This document shows, in pieces, positions 34,141 to 43,768 of a stretch of DNA of 64,000 nt (position 1 is its first letter; each line of letters begins with the position of its first letter). The position numbers and the translations under genes are program-made. The stretch is from CANKHA01 sp963750965 (GTDB taxonomy: Bacteria; Pseudomonadota; Alphaproteobacteria; Rhizobiales; Xanthobacteraceae). The DNA is taken from the NCBI GenBank assembly GCA_963750965.1, contig CAVVSK010000012.1:62001-126000 (forward strand). The letters run 5' to 3'. The notes below the pieces were generated by a model that was given only the letters and a program-made list of their open reading frames with translations, did no database searches and was not told the origin of the DNA.

Positions 34141-34920
34141 ATGGTCCAGTTCACGCTTCCGAAAAACTCCAAGGTCACCGAAGGCAAAACCTGGCCGCGG
34201 CCGGCTGATGCGAAGAACGTCACGCAATACCGGATTTATCGCTGGGACCCGGAAGGCGAGGGCAATCCGCGCCTTGATACCTACACGGTCGATCGCGACC
34301 ATTGCGGCCCGATGGTTCTCGACGCGCTGATCTGGATCAAGAACACCATCGATCCGACGCTAACTTTCCGCCGCTCCTGTCGTGAAGGCATCTGCGGCTC
34401 CTGCTCGATGAATATCGACGGCGCCAACACGCTTGCCTGCACCAAGGCGATGGACGACATCAAGGGCGACATCAAGGTCTATCCGCTGCCGCACATGCCG
34501 GTGGTGAAGGACCTGGTGCCCGATCTGTCCAATTTCTATGCCCAGCACGCGGCCACCCAGCCGTGGCTGCAGACCGTAACGCCGACGCCGGAGAAGGAAT
34601 GGCGGCAAAGTCACGAGGACCGCGCCAAACTCGACGGCCTCTACGAGTGCATCCTGTGCGCCTGCTGCTCTACCGCCTGCCCGAGCTATTGGTGGAACAG
34701 CGACCGCTTTATGGGGCCCGCGGCTTTGTTGCAGGCGCAGCGCTGGATCAAGGACAGCCGCGATGAGCGCACGGGAGAGCGGCTCGACGACCTGGAAGAT
34801 CCCTTCCGGCTCTACCGCTGCCACACGATCATGAACTGCACCAAAGTCTGTCCGAAGGACCTCAACCCCGCCAAGGCCATCGCCGAGATCAAGAAAGCGA
34901 TGGTCGAGCGGCAGGGGTAG
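34141..34920 (+). CDS. sdhB: Succinate dehydrogenase iron-sulfur subunit
   Basis: Electron-transfer subunit of complex II, 259 residues. Cys clusters: CREGICGSCSMNIDG (2Fe-2S), CILCACCSTACPSYWW (4Fe-4S) and CHTIMNCTKVCPKDLNP (3Fe-4S). The ATG at 34141 directly follows a short purine-rich stretch. Last gene of the sdh operon. Confidence 0.98.
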   Translation: MVQFTLPKNSKVTEGKTWPRPADAKNVTQYRIYRWDPEGEGNPRLDTYTVDRDHCGPMVLDALIWIKNTIDPTLTFRRSCREGICGSCSMNIDGANTLACTKAMDDIKGDIKVYPLPHMPVVKDLVPDLSNFYAQHAATQPWLQTVTPTPEKEWRQSHEDRAKLDGLYECILCACCSTACPSYWWNSDRFMGPAALLQAQRWIKDSRDERTGERLDDLEDPFRLYRCHTIMNCTKVCPKDLNPAKAIAEIKKAMVERQG

Positions 34921-34948
34921 TGACAACAGACCCTGTCGAGGAGGCGTC

Positions 34949-35413
34949 ATGCTTGGATTTGGCGACAACCGCTCATCGCATGGCTATCTCTCTTACACCG
35001 ACCGCTTCGCGGTGGCCTGGCAGGATCAGCTGGTGCTCGTGGCGCGCGTTATCGCCGGCTGGATCTTTCTGCAAAGCGGATTCGGCAAGGTCATGGACCC
35101 CGTCACCTTTGCCGCCAGGCTGGTCCCGCGCGGGGTGCCGGAATGGCTCGGCCTGATCGCGCCCTTCGTGGAATTCATCGGCGGGATCATGCTGGTGCTC
35201 GGGATCGGCGCGCGCTACGGCGCCCTGCTGCTGATCGCCTTCACCATCGCCGCGACCTGGATCTCGCACCGGTACTGGATTTTCCCGGAAGAGCAGCAGC
35301 GCCAGCAGTCCACCCAGTTCTGGAAGAACGTCAGCATGATCGGCGGGCTTTTGGCGCTGTTCGTGACCGGCCCCGGCCGCTTCAGCGTCGACCGCTGGCT
35401 GAGCCGGCGCTGA
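34949..35413 (+). CDS. DoxX family membrane protein
   Basis: A 154-residue protein with four hydrophobic segments and the DoxX pattern (ARVIAGWIFLQSGFGKVMDP; FVEFIGGIMLVLGIGARYGALLL). A strong GAGGAGG site precedes the ATG. It lies 28 bp after sdhB and may be co-transcribed. DoxX proteins have been linked to redox and quinone functions; no specific role can be assigned. Confidence 0.88.
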   Translation: MLGFGDNRSSHGYLSYTDRFAVAWQDQLVLVARVIAGWIFLQSGFGKVMDPVTFAARLVPRGVPEWLGLIAPFVEFIGGIMLVLGIGARYGALLLIAFTIAATWISHRYWIFPEEQQRQQSTQFWKNVSMIGGLLALFVTGPGRFSVDRWLSRR

Positions 35414-35461
35414 CGCCACCGCCGATCAGGAACCGCGCGCCCGCCGCGCGGTTAGCTTCGC

Positions 35462-35956
35462 ATGGCGGAGCAGGAAGCACTCTCGCGCGTCTGGGACATC
35501 ATCGAACAGGCCGGGGTCGGCATGCTGACCACGCGCTTTGGCGGCGGCCTGCGCGCGCGACCGCTCGAGCCGCGGCCCGACCGCGACGAAGGCATCGTCT
35601 GGTTCGTGACCGATGTGCGCGGTCACAAGGACGACGAGATCGCAACCGCGCATGACGTCGGCTTCGTCATCATCGATCACAAGGACAAGGCCTGGCTCTC
35701 GATCACCGGCTTAGCTTCCGTGCTGGACGATCACGCGCGCGCCAGGGCGATCTGGAAGAAGACCGACAATGTGTGGTGGCCGGACGGGCCGGGCGATCCG
35801 AATGTGCGCGTGCTGCGGCTGGTGCCGGAGCGCGCCGAGCTGTGGGACGGCCCATCTAATTCCGCCGTCGCCGCCTTCGAATTCGCCAAGGCACGCGTGA
35901 CCGGCGAGAAGCCGAATCTCGGCGAGAACCGCAAGGTGACGGTGGAGATGAAATAA
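35462..35956 (+). CDS. Pyridoxamine 5'-phosphate oxidase-like (general stress FMN-binding split barrel) protein
   Basis: A 164-residue protein with the FMN-binding split-barrel pattern of the general stress protein 26 family: VGMLTTRFGGGLRARPL, WFVTDVRGHKDDEI, and the C-terminal VRVLRLVPERAELWDG. It probably binds a flavin; its substrate is unknown. Preceded by a 48-bp gap after doxX. Confidence 0.85.
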   Translation: MAEQEALSRVWDIIEQAGVGMLTTRFGGGLRARPLEPRPDRDEGIVWFVTDVRGHKDDEIATAHDVGFVIIDHKDKAWLSITGLASVLDDHARARAIWKKTDNVWWPDGPGDPNVRVLRLVPERAELWDGPSNSAVAAFEFAKARVTGEKPNLGENRKVTVEMK

Positions 35957-36030
35957 TCCCGGGGACGTTCCCCAACACTGACCGTGATCCCACAGAAGAC
36001 GGCAAGCTGCCTGTGATCTAGACTGCCGCG

Positions 36031-36420
36031 ATGATCGACCATGTCGGTTTTGCCGTTTCCGACTATGCGCGTGCGAAGGCCTTCTACGCGCGGGTGCTCG
36101 CGCCGCTCGGTTATGTGCTGGTGATGGAAGTGCCCGCGGAAAAGAACCCAAGCGGCTTTCCCGCCGCCGGCTTCGGCGCCGGTGGCAAGCCGGATTTCTG
36201 GATCGGCGGCGAAGGCAAGCTGGAAAAGCCGCTGCATGTCGCGATCGTGGCGAAGGACCGCGCCGCGGTGGATGCCTTTTACAAGGCGGCGCTGGCAGCC
36301 GGCGGCAAGGATAACGGCGCCCCCGGCCTGCGACCGCATTACCATCCAAATTATTACGCGGCCTTCGTGCTCGACCTCGACGGCCACAACATCGAGGCGG
36401 TCTGCCACGCACCGGGGTGA
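36031..36420 (+). CDS. VOC (glyoxalase/bleomycin-resistance fold) family protein
   Basis: A 129-residue single-domain protein with two beta-alpha-beta-beta-beta modules (MIDHVGFAVSDYARAKAFY; FVLDLDGHNIEAVCH). The metal-ligand-like His at residue 4 and Glu in the last strand are present. Substrate unknown; sequence resembles VOC proteins annotated as glyoxalases in rhizobia. Confidence 0.87.
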   Translation: MIDHVGFAVSDYARAKAFYARVLAPLGYVLVMEVPAEKNPSGFPAAGFGAGGKPDFWIGGEGKLEKPLHVAIVAKDRAAVDAFYKAALAAGGKDNGAPGLRPHYHPNYYAAFVLDLDGHNIEAVCHAPG

Positions 36421-36546
36421 GAGCGTGATGGTGGCTGAGTCGGAATAGGCGGATTGCCAAAGCGCGCGTCGAAGCCCTTGGCAACGCGACCAAAGTGCTG
36501 CTTACAGCGCCCCCGGCCGCGTTTATGATGCGCGCTGGAGACCGCC

Positions 36547-37853
36547 ATGTCGAAGCAGCGTCCGCAGGTAATCATCGTCGGCGCCGGCTTCGGCGGGCTG
36601 GAAGCGGCCAAGGCGCTGCGACGCGCGCCGGTCGATATCACCGTGCTCGACCGGCAGAACCACCATTGTTTCCAGCCGCTGCTGTATCAGGTCGCGACCG
36701 CCGCGCTGTCGCCCGCCGAGGTGGCCTGGCCGATCCGCCACATCCTGCGCCGGCAGCGCAACGTCACGGTGCTGATGGCCGAGGTCACCGGCGTCGATAC
36801 CGCCGGCCAGCCGCGTGCTGATCGGCGTCCGGCGCGCTTACCTTACGATTATCTGATCGTCGCTACCGGGGCGACCCATTCCTATTTCGGACATGACGAA
36901 TGGGCGCCGGTCGCGCCGGGGCTGAAGCGCATCGAGGACGCGCTGCATATCCGCGCGCGAATTGCTGATCGCATTCGAGCAGGCGGAAGTGGCGAAGCGA
37001 TGCCGCGGAACGGCGGCGGCTGCTGACTTTCGTGATCGTCGGCGGCGGCGCCGACCGGCGTCGAGATGGCGGGCGCCATCGCGGAGATCGCGCGCCATAC
37101 GCTGGTGAAGGATTTCCGCCGCATCGATCCCTCGACCGCGCGCATCATTCTGATCGAGGCCGGGCCGCGCATTCTGCCGGCGATGCCGGAAGACCTTTCC
37201 GATTATGCCAAACAAGCGCTCACGCGCATGGGCGTCGAGGTGATGACGCCAGACGCTCGTGACCAAATGCGATGCCGGCGGCGTGGATCTGGAAGAGGGC
37301 CGCATCGACGCCCGCACCATCGTCTGGGCCGCCGGCGTGGTGGCCTCGCCCGCCGCAACCTGGCTCAACGCGGCGCATGATCGCGCCGGCCGCGTGACGG
37401 TCGAAAAGGATCTGTCGTTGCCCGGCCATCCGGAAATTTTCGTGGTCGGCGACACCGCGGCCGTGCTGGACGGAGAAGGCCATCCGGTGCCGGGCATCGC
37501 GCCGGCGGCCAAGCAGATGGGCCGTTATGCCGGCAAGCTCATCGCCGCGCGCATCGCCGGGAACATCAACGCAGCCGTTCCGCTACCGTCATATGGGCGA
37601 TCTCGCCACCATCGGCCGCCGGGCCGCGATCCTGAACTGGCACGGCTTCAAGCTGAAGGGCTTCATCGGCTGGCTGTTCTGGGGCGTGGCGCACATCTAT
37701 TTCCTGATCGGCCTGAAGAACCGATTCATCGTCGCCTTCACCTGGTTCTGGGATTTCATCACCTTCAGCCGCGGCGCGCGGCTGATCACGGAGTTTTCGA
37801 AGGCCGCAGTTACGCCCCCCGCGCCAGCCGCAGAGCGCCCGCCCGGCGCTTGA
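36547..37853 (+). pseudogene. ndh: NADH dehydrogenase type II (NDH-2), five single-base frameshifts
   Basis: Single-subunit NADH:quinone oxidoreductase. FAD motif VIIVGAGFGGLEAAKALRRA at the N-terminus, NADH motif FVIVGGG-PTGVEMAGAIAEIA in the middle, FVVGDTAAVLDGEGHPVPGIAPAAKQMG and the C-terminal amphipathic region are all recognisable. They are spread over three frames. One extra base at each of five places (about 36964, 36998, 37050, 37249, 37574) explains every jump. As read no functional enzyme results. The 3' end overlaps the convergent RND permease gene by 44 bp. Confidence 0.9.
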
Positions 37854-40800
37854 GCGCCGCGAGCCATAGGTGGCGCTTTTCGCTCAGCTGGGCAATGGCC
37901 ATCAGCGCGGCGGGCGTGACGATCAGGGTCAGCAGCGTCGCAAAGCCGAGACCAAAGACAATCGCGGTCGAAAGGTTGATCCACCACTGGGTCGATGGCG
38001 CACCCATCGTCACTTCACGCGACAGGAACTCGATGTTCACGCCAAAGGCAATCGGTAGCACCCCGAGAATGGCGGTGATCGCGGTCAGCACCACCGGCCG
38101 TGCGCGCTCGCGGCAGGTTTCCAGGATCGCCTCATAGGCGGCCTGGCCTTCGCGCCGCAGCCGGTCATAGGTATCGATCAGCACGATGTTGTTGTTCACG
38201 ATCACGCCCGCGTTGGCGATGACGCCGATGCCGGTCATCACCACGCCGAAGGCCTGACCCATGACCATCAAGCCGAGCAGCACGCCGATGGTGGAAAGCA
38301 CCACCGCCGACAGCACCAGGAAGACCGACGTGAGCTTGTTGAATTGCGCCAGCAGGATCGCAAAGATCAAAAAGATCGCCGTGCCGAAGGCTTTCAGCAG
38401 GAAGGCCCCGGCCTTCTCGCGTTCTTCATCCTCGCCTTTAAGTTTCCAGGTCACGCCGGGACCGAGATCCATTCGGGTGAGCTCGGCGGCGACATCCTGC
38501 TGAACCTTCGCGCTCTGCACGCCTTCCGGCACGTTCGCCGAGACATTGATCACGCGGTTGCCCGCGACGCGATTGATGTAGCCGACGCGCGGCACCGGCA
38601 TGCGCTCGACGAAATTCCCCAACGGCACATTGCCCGACGGCATCTGCACGCGCAGCGCGTCGATCTCATCAAGATTGCGCCGGTCCTGGGGGAAGCGGAC
38701 GATGATATCGACCGATTTGTCGCTGTCCGCCGGCCGATATTCCGTAACTTTCACGCCGTTGGTGACAAGCTGCACGGCGGTGCCGACGGTGTTGACGCCG
38801 GCGCCGTATTTCGCCGCCTCGGCCTTGTCTACCGCCAGCTTCCAGTCGATGCCGGGCAGCTGCTGACCGTCATCGAGGTCGCGGATATCCGCGCGCTTGG
38901 CCAGCATCTCGGCGACCTTGCGCGCCGCGGCAGGCAAGCCGGCGGGATCGAGCGCTGAAAGCTGCACGCGCACCGGCTTGCCAGTCGGCGGGCCGGCATT
39001 GGGCGACGTAACTTCCACCAGGATCCCCGGCAGATCGGCCGTGGCATCGCGGATGCTATCCATGATGACATGCGCCTTGTCGCGCGTTTTCCAGTCGGCA
39101 AATTCGAACTGGATGACGCCGATGGTGTCTTCGCTGATGTCGTCCATGCCGCGCGGCTGCTCGCCGGACCGGGTGTATACCGTCTGCAATCCCTTCGTCT
39201 TCAGCACGCGCTCTTCCACCGCGCGCAACTGACGGTCCTTCTCTTCCAGCGAGAGATTGCCGCGGCCATGCACGATGACCTGGCCGAAGTCCGGCTCCAC
39301 GTCAGGGAAGAATTCCACGCCCTTGCCGAGCTTGCCGTAAGCCACCGGCACGGCGATCAGCAGAAAAGCCACCAGGGCGAGGGTCGTGCCGGGGTGCCGG
39401 AGCGCATATTTCACCGTCCGCATGTAAAAGCCGGTGTCCCGCATGCGTTCGTCCTGCGGGATCAGATTGGCCTTGCCCAGCAACGAGCCGAGCGTTGGGG
39501 TGAAGAACAGCGCCACCGCGAGCGAGGCCGACAAGGTCGCAATCAGGGTGATCGGCAGATATTTCATGAACTCGCCGACGATGCCCGGCCAGAACAGCAG
39601 CGGCGAAAAGGCGGCGACACGGGTGGCGGTTGCCGCAATCACCGGCCCGGACATGCGCTTGGCGGCGAGCGCGTAAGCCTGCTGCGGCGGCATGCCTTCC
39701 GACATCCGGCGTTCCGCGAATTCGGAAACAATGATGGCGTCGTCCACCAGCATGCCGACGGCGAGAATGAGCGAGAACAGCACGACGATGTTGACCGTCA
39801 GCCCCGCCACTTGCAGCCCGAGCACGCCGGCAAGGAATGATGCCGGAATGGCGATGCCGATAAAGAGCGAGGCGCGCGAGCCGAGTGCAAAGAGGATGAT
39901 GACCACCACCAAAAGAACGCCGGTCGCGACCGAGTTCTGCAGGTCGCTGAGCATCTGCCTGATGACTTTTGATTTGTCCTGGGTGAAGGACACCTGCACC
40001 GCGCTCGGCCAAGTTTCCTTCAGCTTTTCGACTACGTGTTTCACGCCGTCGACCGTCTCGATCAGATTGGCCCCGGTGCGTTTGGAAATCTCGATCGTCA
40101 TGGCGGGACGGCCATTCACCCGCGTGACGGTCGTCGCGTCCTTGAACGTCGGCCGTACTTGCGAGATGTCGCCGAGCGTCACCGTTGCGCCCGGCGTGGA
40201 AACGACGGGGATTTGCAGCACGTCCTGCGGCTTTTCAATCAGCGCCGGGACCTTGACGGCAAAGCGCCCCGTCTCGCCTTCCAGGGCCCCTGCGGCCACC
40301 AAGCTGTTGGAGGCCTGAGCCACGGCGGTGAGCTGATCGAGCGACACGCCATAGCTTTTCATCAGCATGGGCTCGGCGATGATTTCCACCACCTCGTCGC
40401 GAGCTCCGCGCAGTTCCGCCGCGAGCACGCCCGGTACCTGCTCGAGCGCGTCCTTAGCCGACCGCGCGATGCGAAGAAGGCTTCGCTCCGGCATATCGCC
40501 CGCAAGGGCGACCACCAGCACCGGGTAAAGTGAAAGATTCACCTCTTGGACGATCGGCTCGTCGACATCTCTCGGCAGGTCGCTTTTGGCATCGTCGACC
40601 TTGGCGCGCACGTCCGCGAGCGCGGACTTCGAATCAAAGCCGGCCTCGAATTCCAGCAGCACATAGCCGCCGCCCTCGAAAGCGGTGGAGCGCATTTCCT
40701 TGACATTGCCGACCGTTTTCAGCTGGGTCTCGACCGGCCGCAGCAACAGCCGCTCGGCATCTTCCGGGCTGATGCCGCGCTGCGCGAGCTGCACATAGAT

Positions 40801-40935
40801 GATCGGAATCCTGACGTCCGGCTCCGCCTCCTTCGGGATCGTCACATAGGCGACGAAGCCGGCGAGCAGCAGGAAGGCCAGCAAAGCGATAGTGAGGCGC
40901 GCGTGACTGATCGCGTAATCGATGAGTTTCGACAT
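37810..40935 (-). CDS. RND efflux pump inner-membrane permease
   Basis: A 1041-residue HAE/AcrB-type permease, proton-driven. Twelve membrane segments with two large periplasmic loops; the proton-relay Asp pair is in GMLVDDAIIVSEF (TM4). The N-terminus SKLIDYAISHARLTIALLAF and FTQDKSKVIRQMLSDL are typical of the acriflavin-resistance branch found in alphaproteobacteria. It begins 6 bp after the adaptor gene. Substrates unknown. No reading-frame breaks despite the damaged genes on both sides. Confidence 0.95.
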   Translation of the reverse strand: MSKLIDYAISHARLTIALLAFLLLAGFVAYVTIPKEAEPDVRIPIIYVQLAQRGISPEDAERLLLRPVETQLKTVGNVKEMRSTAFEGGGYVLLEFEAGFDSKSALADVRAKVDDAKSDLPRDVDEPIVQEVNLSLYPVLVVALAGDMPERSLLRIARSAKDALEQVPGVLAAELRGARDEVVEIIAEPMLMKSYGVSLDQLTAVAQASNSLVAAGALEGETGRFAVKVPALIEKPQDVLQIPVVSTPGATVTLGDISQVRPTFKDATTVTRVNGRPAMTIEISKRTGANLIETVDGVKHVVEKLKETWPSAVQVSFTQDKSKVIRQMLSDLQNSVATGVLLVVVIILFALGSRASLFIGIAIPASFLAGVLGLQVAGLTVNIVVLFSLILAVGMLVDDAIIVSEFAERRMSEGMPPQQAYALAAKRMSGPVIAATATRVAAFSPLLFWPGIVGEFMKYLPITLIATLSASLAVALFFTPTLGSLLGKANLIPQDERMRDTGFYMRTVKYALRHPGTTLALVAFLLIAVPVAYGKLGKGVEFFPDVEPDFGQVIVHGRGNLSLEEKDRQLRAVEERVLKTKGLQTVYTRSGEQPRGMDDISEDTIGVIQFEFADWKTRDKAHVIMDSIRDATADLPGILVEVTSPNAGPPTGKPVRVQLSALDPAGLPAAARKVAEMLAKRADIRDLDDGQQLPGIDWKLAVDKAEAAKYGAGVNTVGTAVQLVTNGVKVTEYRPADSDKSVDIIVRFPQDRRNLDEIDALRVQMPSGNVPLGNFVERMPVPRVGYINRVAGNRVINVSANVPEGVQSAKVQQDVAAELTRMDLGPGVTWKLKGEDEEREKAGAFLLKAFGTAIFLIFAILLAQFNKLTSVFLVLSAVVLSTIGVLLGLMVMGQAFGVVMTGIGVIANAGVIVNNNIVLIDTYDRLRREGQAAYEAILETCRERARPVVLTAITAILGVLPIAFGVNIEFLSREVTMGAPSTQWWINLSTAIVFGLGFATLLTLIVTPAALMAIAQLSEKRHLWLAALKRRAGALRLARGA

Positions 40936-40941
40936 CTCAGC

Positions 40942-42054
40942 TCACTGTGCTTGGGAGATTTTGCTGCCGGCCGGCGCGCCCGCGGGCACCGGCAAGACCT
41001 TCTGGCCTTCGCGCACGAAATCCTGGCCCTGCACGATGACGCGCGTGCCGGAGGCGATACCGCTGACCAGCATGTCGGCCTGATCGTCCTCGATCACCGA
41101 GACGGGAACGAATTGCACAGCGTCGCCGCCATCCACGGCACGAACGCCCAAGCTCCCGCTCGAGGAGAAGGTGAGCGCGGAACGCGGCACGCGGGTCGCC
41201 GGCTGCGGCTGCATGCGCAGCGCAACTTCCGCCGTGATGCCGTCCGGAATGGCGCCGTCGCCATTTGGTATCTCGACTTCAACCCGATAGGTGCGCGTCG
41301 CGGCCGCCGCGGATTTTGAGACAAAGCGCACGCGCCCGGACACCTTCTCGCCGGTGACCAAACGGATCTCGGCGACTGCGCCAACCTTGATGCCGCCAAG
41401 GTTGCGCTCGGCGGCTTCGACCACCGCCAGCATCGGATCGAGCGCGATGATCTGCGCGATCTCTTTGCCGGCCATGGAAAAGGCCGAGGCGCCGATTTCG
41501 GCGGGAACGTCGGTAACGACCCCGGCCCAGGGCGCGCGCACGATGCTGCGGTCGCGCTCGGCGTCCGCGGCGGAGAGCGCGGCTTCCGCCGCCCTCGCCT
41601 GCGATTCGAGATTGCCGAGTTCGAGCTTTGGCAAAGTGCCGGTTTCGACCAATTTGCGGCGCGCTTCCAATTCCGCCTTGCGTTGCGCGACCAGCGCGCG
41701 CGCCTGCGCCACCTGCGCCTCGCGCGCCTCGTCGGAAAGCACCGCGATGATATCATCTTTCTGCACGAATTGTCCGCGCCGCACCCGCAACTCGGTCAGC
41801 ACGCCGGCGGTGCGCGCCACCGCCATCACTTTGCGGTCGGCTTCGGTGCGGCCGGAGAGAGTGAGCTTGCGGCTGTGCTCCTCGGTCTTCGCATCCATCA
41901 CCGCGACACGGAATAGCTTCGGCGCTTGCTCATGCGCGCGGACGGCAGCCTGGCTGTCCGGCTTTTCATGCGGAAGCAGATAGCCGGACCCGATCCAAAG
42001 TCCTGCAGCGAGAACCAGCCCGAGCGCGGCGGTACGGCTCATATTCATTTTCAT
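40942..42054 (-). CDS. RND efflux periplasmic adaptor (membrane fusion protein)
   Basis: A 370-residue adaptor that bridges the permease and an outer-membrane channel. The start ATG at 42054 follows a perfect AAGGAGG. An N-terminal membrane anchor (residues about 7-25) is followed by a biotinyl-lipoyl-like domain (LTELRVRRGQFVQKDDIIAVL), an alpha-hairpin (residues about 100-165) and beta-barrel domains. No outer-membrane factor gene is nearby; a shared TolC-like channel is likely. Confidence 0.94.
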   Translation of the reverse strand: MKMNMSRTAALGLVLAAGLWIGSGYLLPHEKPDSQAAVRAHEQAPKLFRVAVMDAKTEEHSRKLTLSGRTEADRKVMAVARTAGVLTELRVRRGQFVQKDDIIAVLSDEAREAQVAQARALVAQRKAELEARRKLVETGTLPKLELGNLESQARAAEAALSAADAERDRSIVRAPWAGVVTDVPAEIGASAFSMAGKEIAQIIALDPMLAVVEAAERNLGGIKVGAVAEIRLVTGEKVSGRVRFVSKSAAAATRTYRVEVEIPNGDGAIPDGITAEVALRMQPQPATRVPRSALTFSSSGSLGVRAVDGGDAVQFVPVSVIEDDQADMLVSGIASGTRVIVQGQDFVREGQKVLPVPAGAPAGSKISQAQ

Positions 42055-42676
42055 GACTGAGCCTCCTTGTTCTCTTCTCGTCGTCGCGCCCAGCAGCATG
42101 TGGCGCGTGAGATCCATGAAGATCGGAAGCACCGCTTCGGCGTCGAAGGCCGGGTCGACCGCGCGGCGCCACCAGACGCCGTCGGCGATCACCATCAGCA
42201 TGGTCACCACTCCTTCAAAATCCACGTCGGAGCGGATGTCGCCGCGCTCGGCAGCGGCACGCAGCATGGCGATCAACCGGGTTCGCACGTCGGCGTCGAA
42301 GTCCTGCATGATGCGGGCGATCGCCGGGATTACGCCGGCTCTCTGACATGATTTCCGCGCAGAGGCCGACCTCATCGGCGGTGCGTTCGACGAAGTGGTG
42401 GCGCGCCAGTGCGGCGAAGCTCGCAAAGAAATCCTCGGTGAATTGCCCGGCGGCAAGCTGCGCGCCAACTTCTGCGCGGTCGCGTTCGGCGATGCCCGCG
42501 ATGATCGCTTCCTTGGAGGGAAAGTAGCGGTAGAGATTGCCCGGGCTCATCCCCGCTTCGGCGCAGATGTCCTGCATCGAGGCCTGATGGAAGCCGGAGC
42601 GCGCGACGCAGCGCCGCGCGGCCTCCAGAATTTCGGCCCGGCGATCTTCCTTAAAGGCGGTACTGACGCGCGGCAT
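42051..42676 (-). pseudogene. TetR family transcriptional regulator, frameshifted
   Basis: Predicted repressor of the adjacent RND operon. The start at 42676 (MPRVSTAFKEDRRAEIL) follows GAGGGAACC. The helix-turn-helix ASMQDICAEAGMSPGNLYRYFPSK is intact. The frame breaks at about 42326-42328, where one extra base in AAT-C-CCG-GCG-ATC separates SESRRN from PAIARIMQDFDADVR. A second extra base before 42054 would bring in the TGA at 42053-42051, overlapping the adaptor ATG; with both removed the gene is 624 bp (207 residues), a normal TetR length. Without the second, TetR runs into the adaptor frame. Confidence 0.8.
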
Positions 42677-42750
42677 GGTTCCCTCGAAGCAATCCGACAA
42701 GCCCGGTCGCAAAGATCGTAAAGCCTCTGGGCTTGTGCATCGCAGCAATA

Positions 42751-42766
42751 GCGAATGAACGTTCGC
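42751..42766. promoter_or_regulatory. Candidate TetR operator
   Basis: GCGAA-N6-TTCGC with the inner 8-bp palindrome GAACGTTC, 75-90 bp upstream of the tetR start. It resembles operators of TetR-type efflux repressors (ATGAACGTTCAT-like). Autoregulation of tetR and the pump is inferred. Confidence 0.5.
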
Positions 42767-42789
42767 TCTACCTGGAACCGGCGTAAAAG

Positions 42790-43689
42790 TCAACCGGAGC
42801 GGGATGCTACTTTTGGCAGGTGGGGCAGAAAAAAGTGGAGCGCGCCGTTCTGCACGATGCGCTTCACTTTGCCCCTGCAACCGCGGGTGACGCAGGGCTT
42901 TCCCTCGCGGTCATAGACCCGGAAATTGTGCTGGAAGGCGCCGAGCTCGCCGTCGGTGCGCTTGTGGTCGCGCAATGAGGAGCCGCCGGCCTCGATCGCG
43001 TCCTTCAGCACCGCCTTGATCGCATCGACCAGCTGTTCCGCCCGTTCGTTCGGCGCGCCTGCTTTGCTGGCGATGGTGGAGGCCATGCGCTTGGGCGACA
43101 AGCGCGCCCGGTGCAGCGCCTCGCAGACATAGATGTTACCAAGGCCGGCCACGACTTTCTGATCGCTGAGCGCGGCCTTCAGAGAGGTCTTCTTGCCCTT
43201 GCAGGCGCGCGCCAGCATCGCCGCATCGAATTCATTGCCGAGCGGTTCCGGCCCCATCGCCTTCATCAGCGGATGCTGATCGAGTTCTTCCCGCGGCGTG
43301 AGCTTCATGAAACCGAAGCGTCGCGGATCGTTGAAAGTAACGATGGCGCCGTTCGACATGTGAAACACCACATGATCGTGCGCGACGTGCTTGGCGCGCT
43401 CGCGGTGATAGCGCGCGGTGTCCTTCGTCTTGCCGCCCTGAAAAACATGGAACGATCCGGACATGCCGAGATGCATCATCAGCACGTCGCCGGACGACAG
43501 ATCGAGCAGCAGATATTTGCCGCGCCGGCCGAGCCCGCGCACCGTCTTGCCTTCGAGATGGCCGACGAAACCCTGCGGCAACGGCCAGCGCAGATCCTGC
43601 CGCCGTGCTTCCACCTTGGAAAGGCGGGCGCCGTCCATCACCGGCTCAAGGCCGCGCCGCACCGTCTCGACTTCGGGTAATTCGGGCAT
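42790..43689 (-). CDS. mutM: Formamidopyrimidine-DNA glycosylase, zinc finger disrupted
   Basis: Removes 8-oxoguanine and other oxidised purines; as read, 299 residues. PELPEVETVRRGLEP at the N-terminus carries the catalytic Pro and Glu. The helix-two-turn-helix and the first zinc pair (CVTRGCRGKVKRIVQNG) are present. The normal ending, with the second Cys pair (TFFCPTCQK) and stop at 42807, is in the next frame. One extra C on the plus strand at 42843 explains it. As read the last zinc ligands are lost, which would abolish DNA binding. Confidence 0.9.
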   Translation of the reverse strand: MPELPEVETVRRGLEPVMDGARLSKVEARRQDLRWPLPQGFVGHLEGKTVRGLGRRGKYLLLDLSSGDVLMMHLGMSGSFHVFQGGKTKDTARYHRERAKHVAHDHVVFHMSNGAIVTFNDPRRFGFMKLTPREELDQHPLMKAMGPEPLGNEFDAAMLARACKGKKTSLKAALSDQKVVAGLGNIYVCEALHRARLSPKRMASTIASKAGAPNERAEQLVDAIKAVLKDAIEAGGSSLRDHKRTDGELGAFQHNFRVYDREGKPCVTRGCRGKVKRIVQNGALHFFLPHLPKVASRSG

Positions 43690-43768
43690 GATTTACCGCT
43701 TTCCGCAGCAGACATAGCGTCCTGTGACCGGCCGCGCTATGGTCCTCGCGGAAAAGGACAAAACGCCC

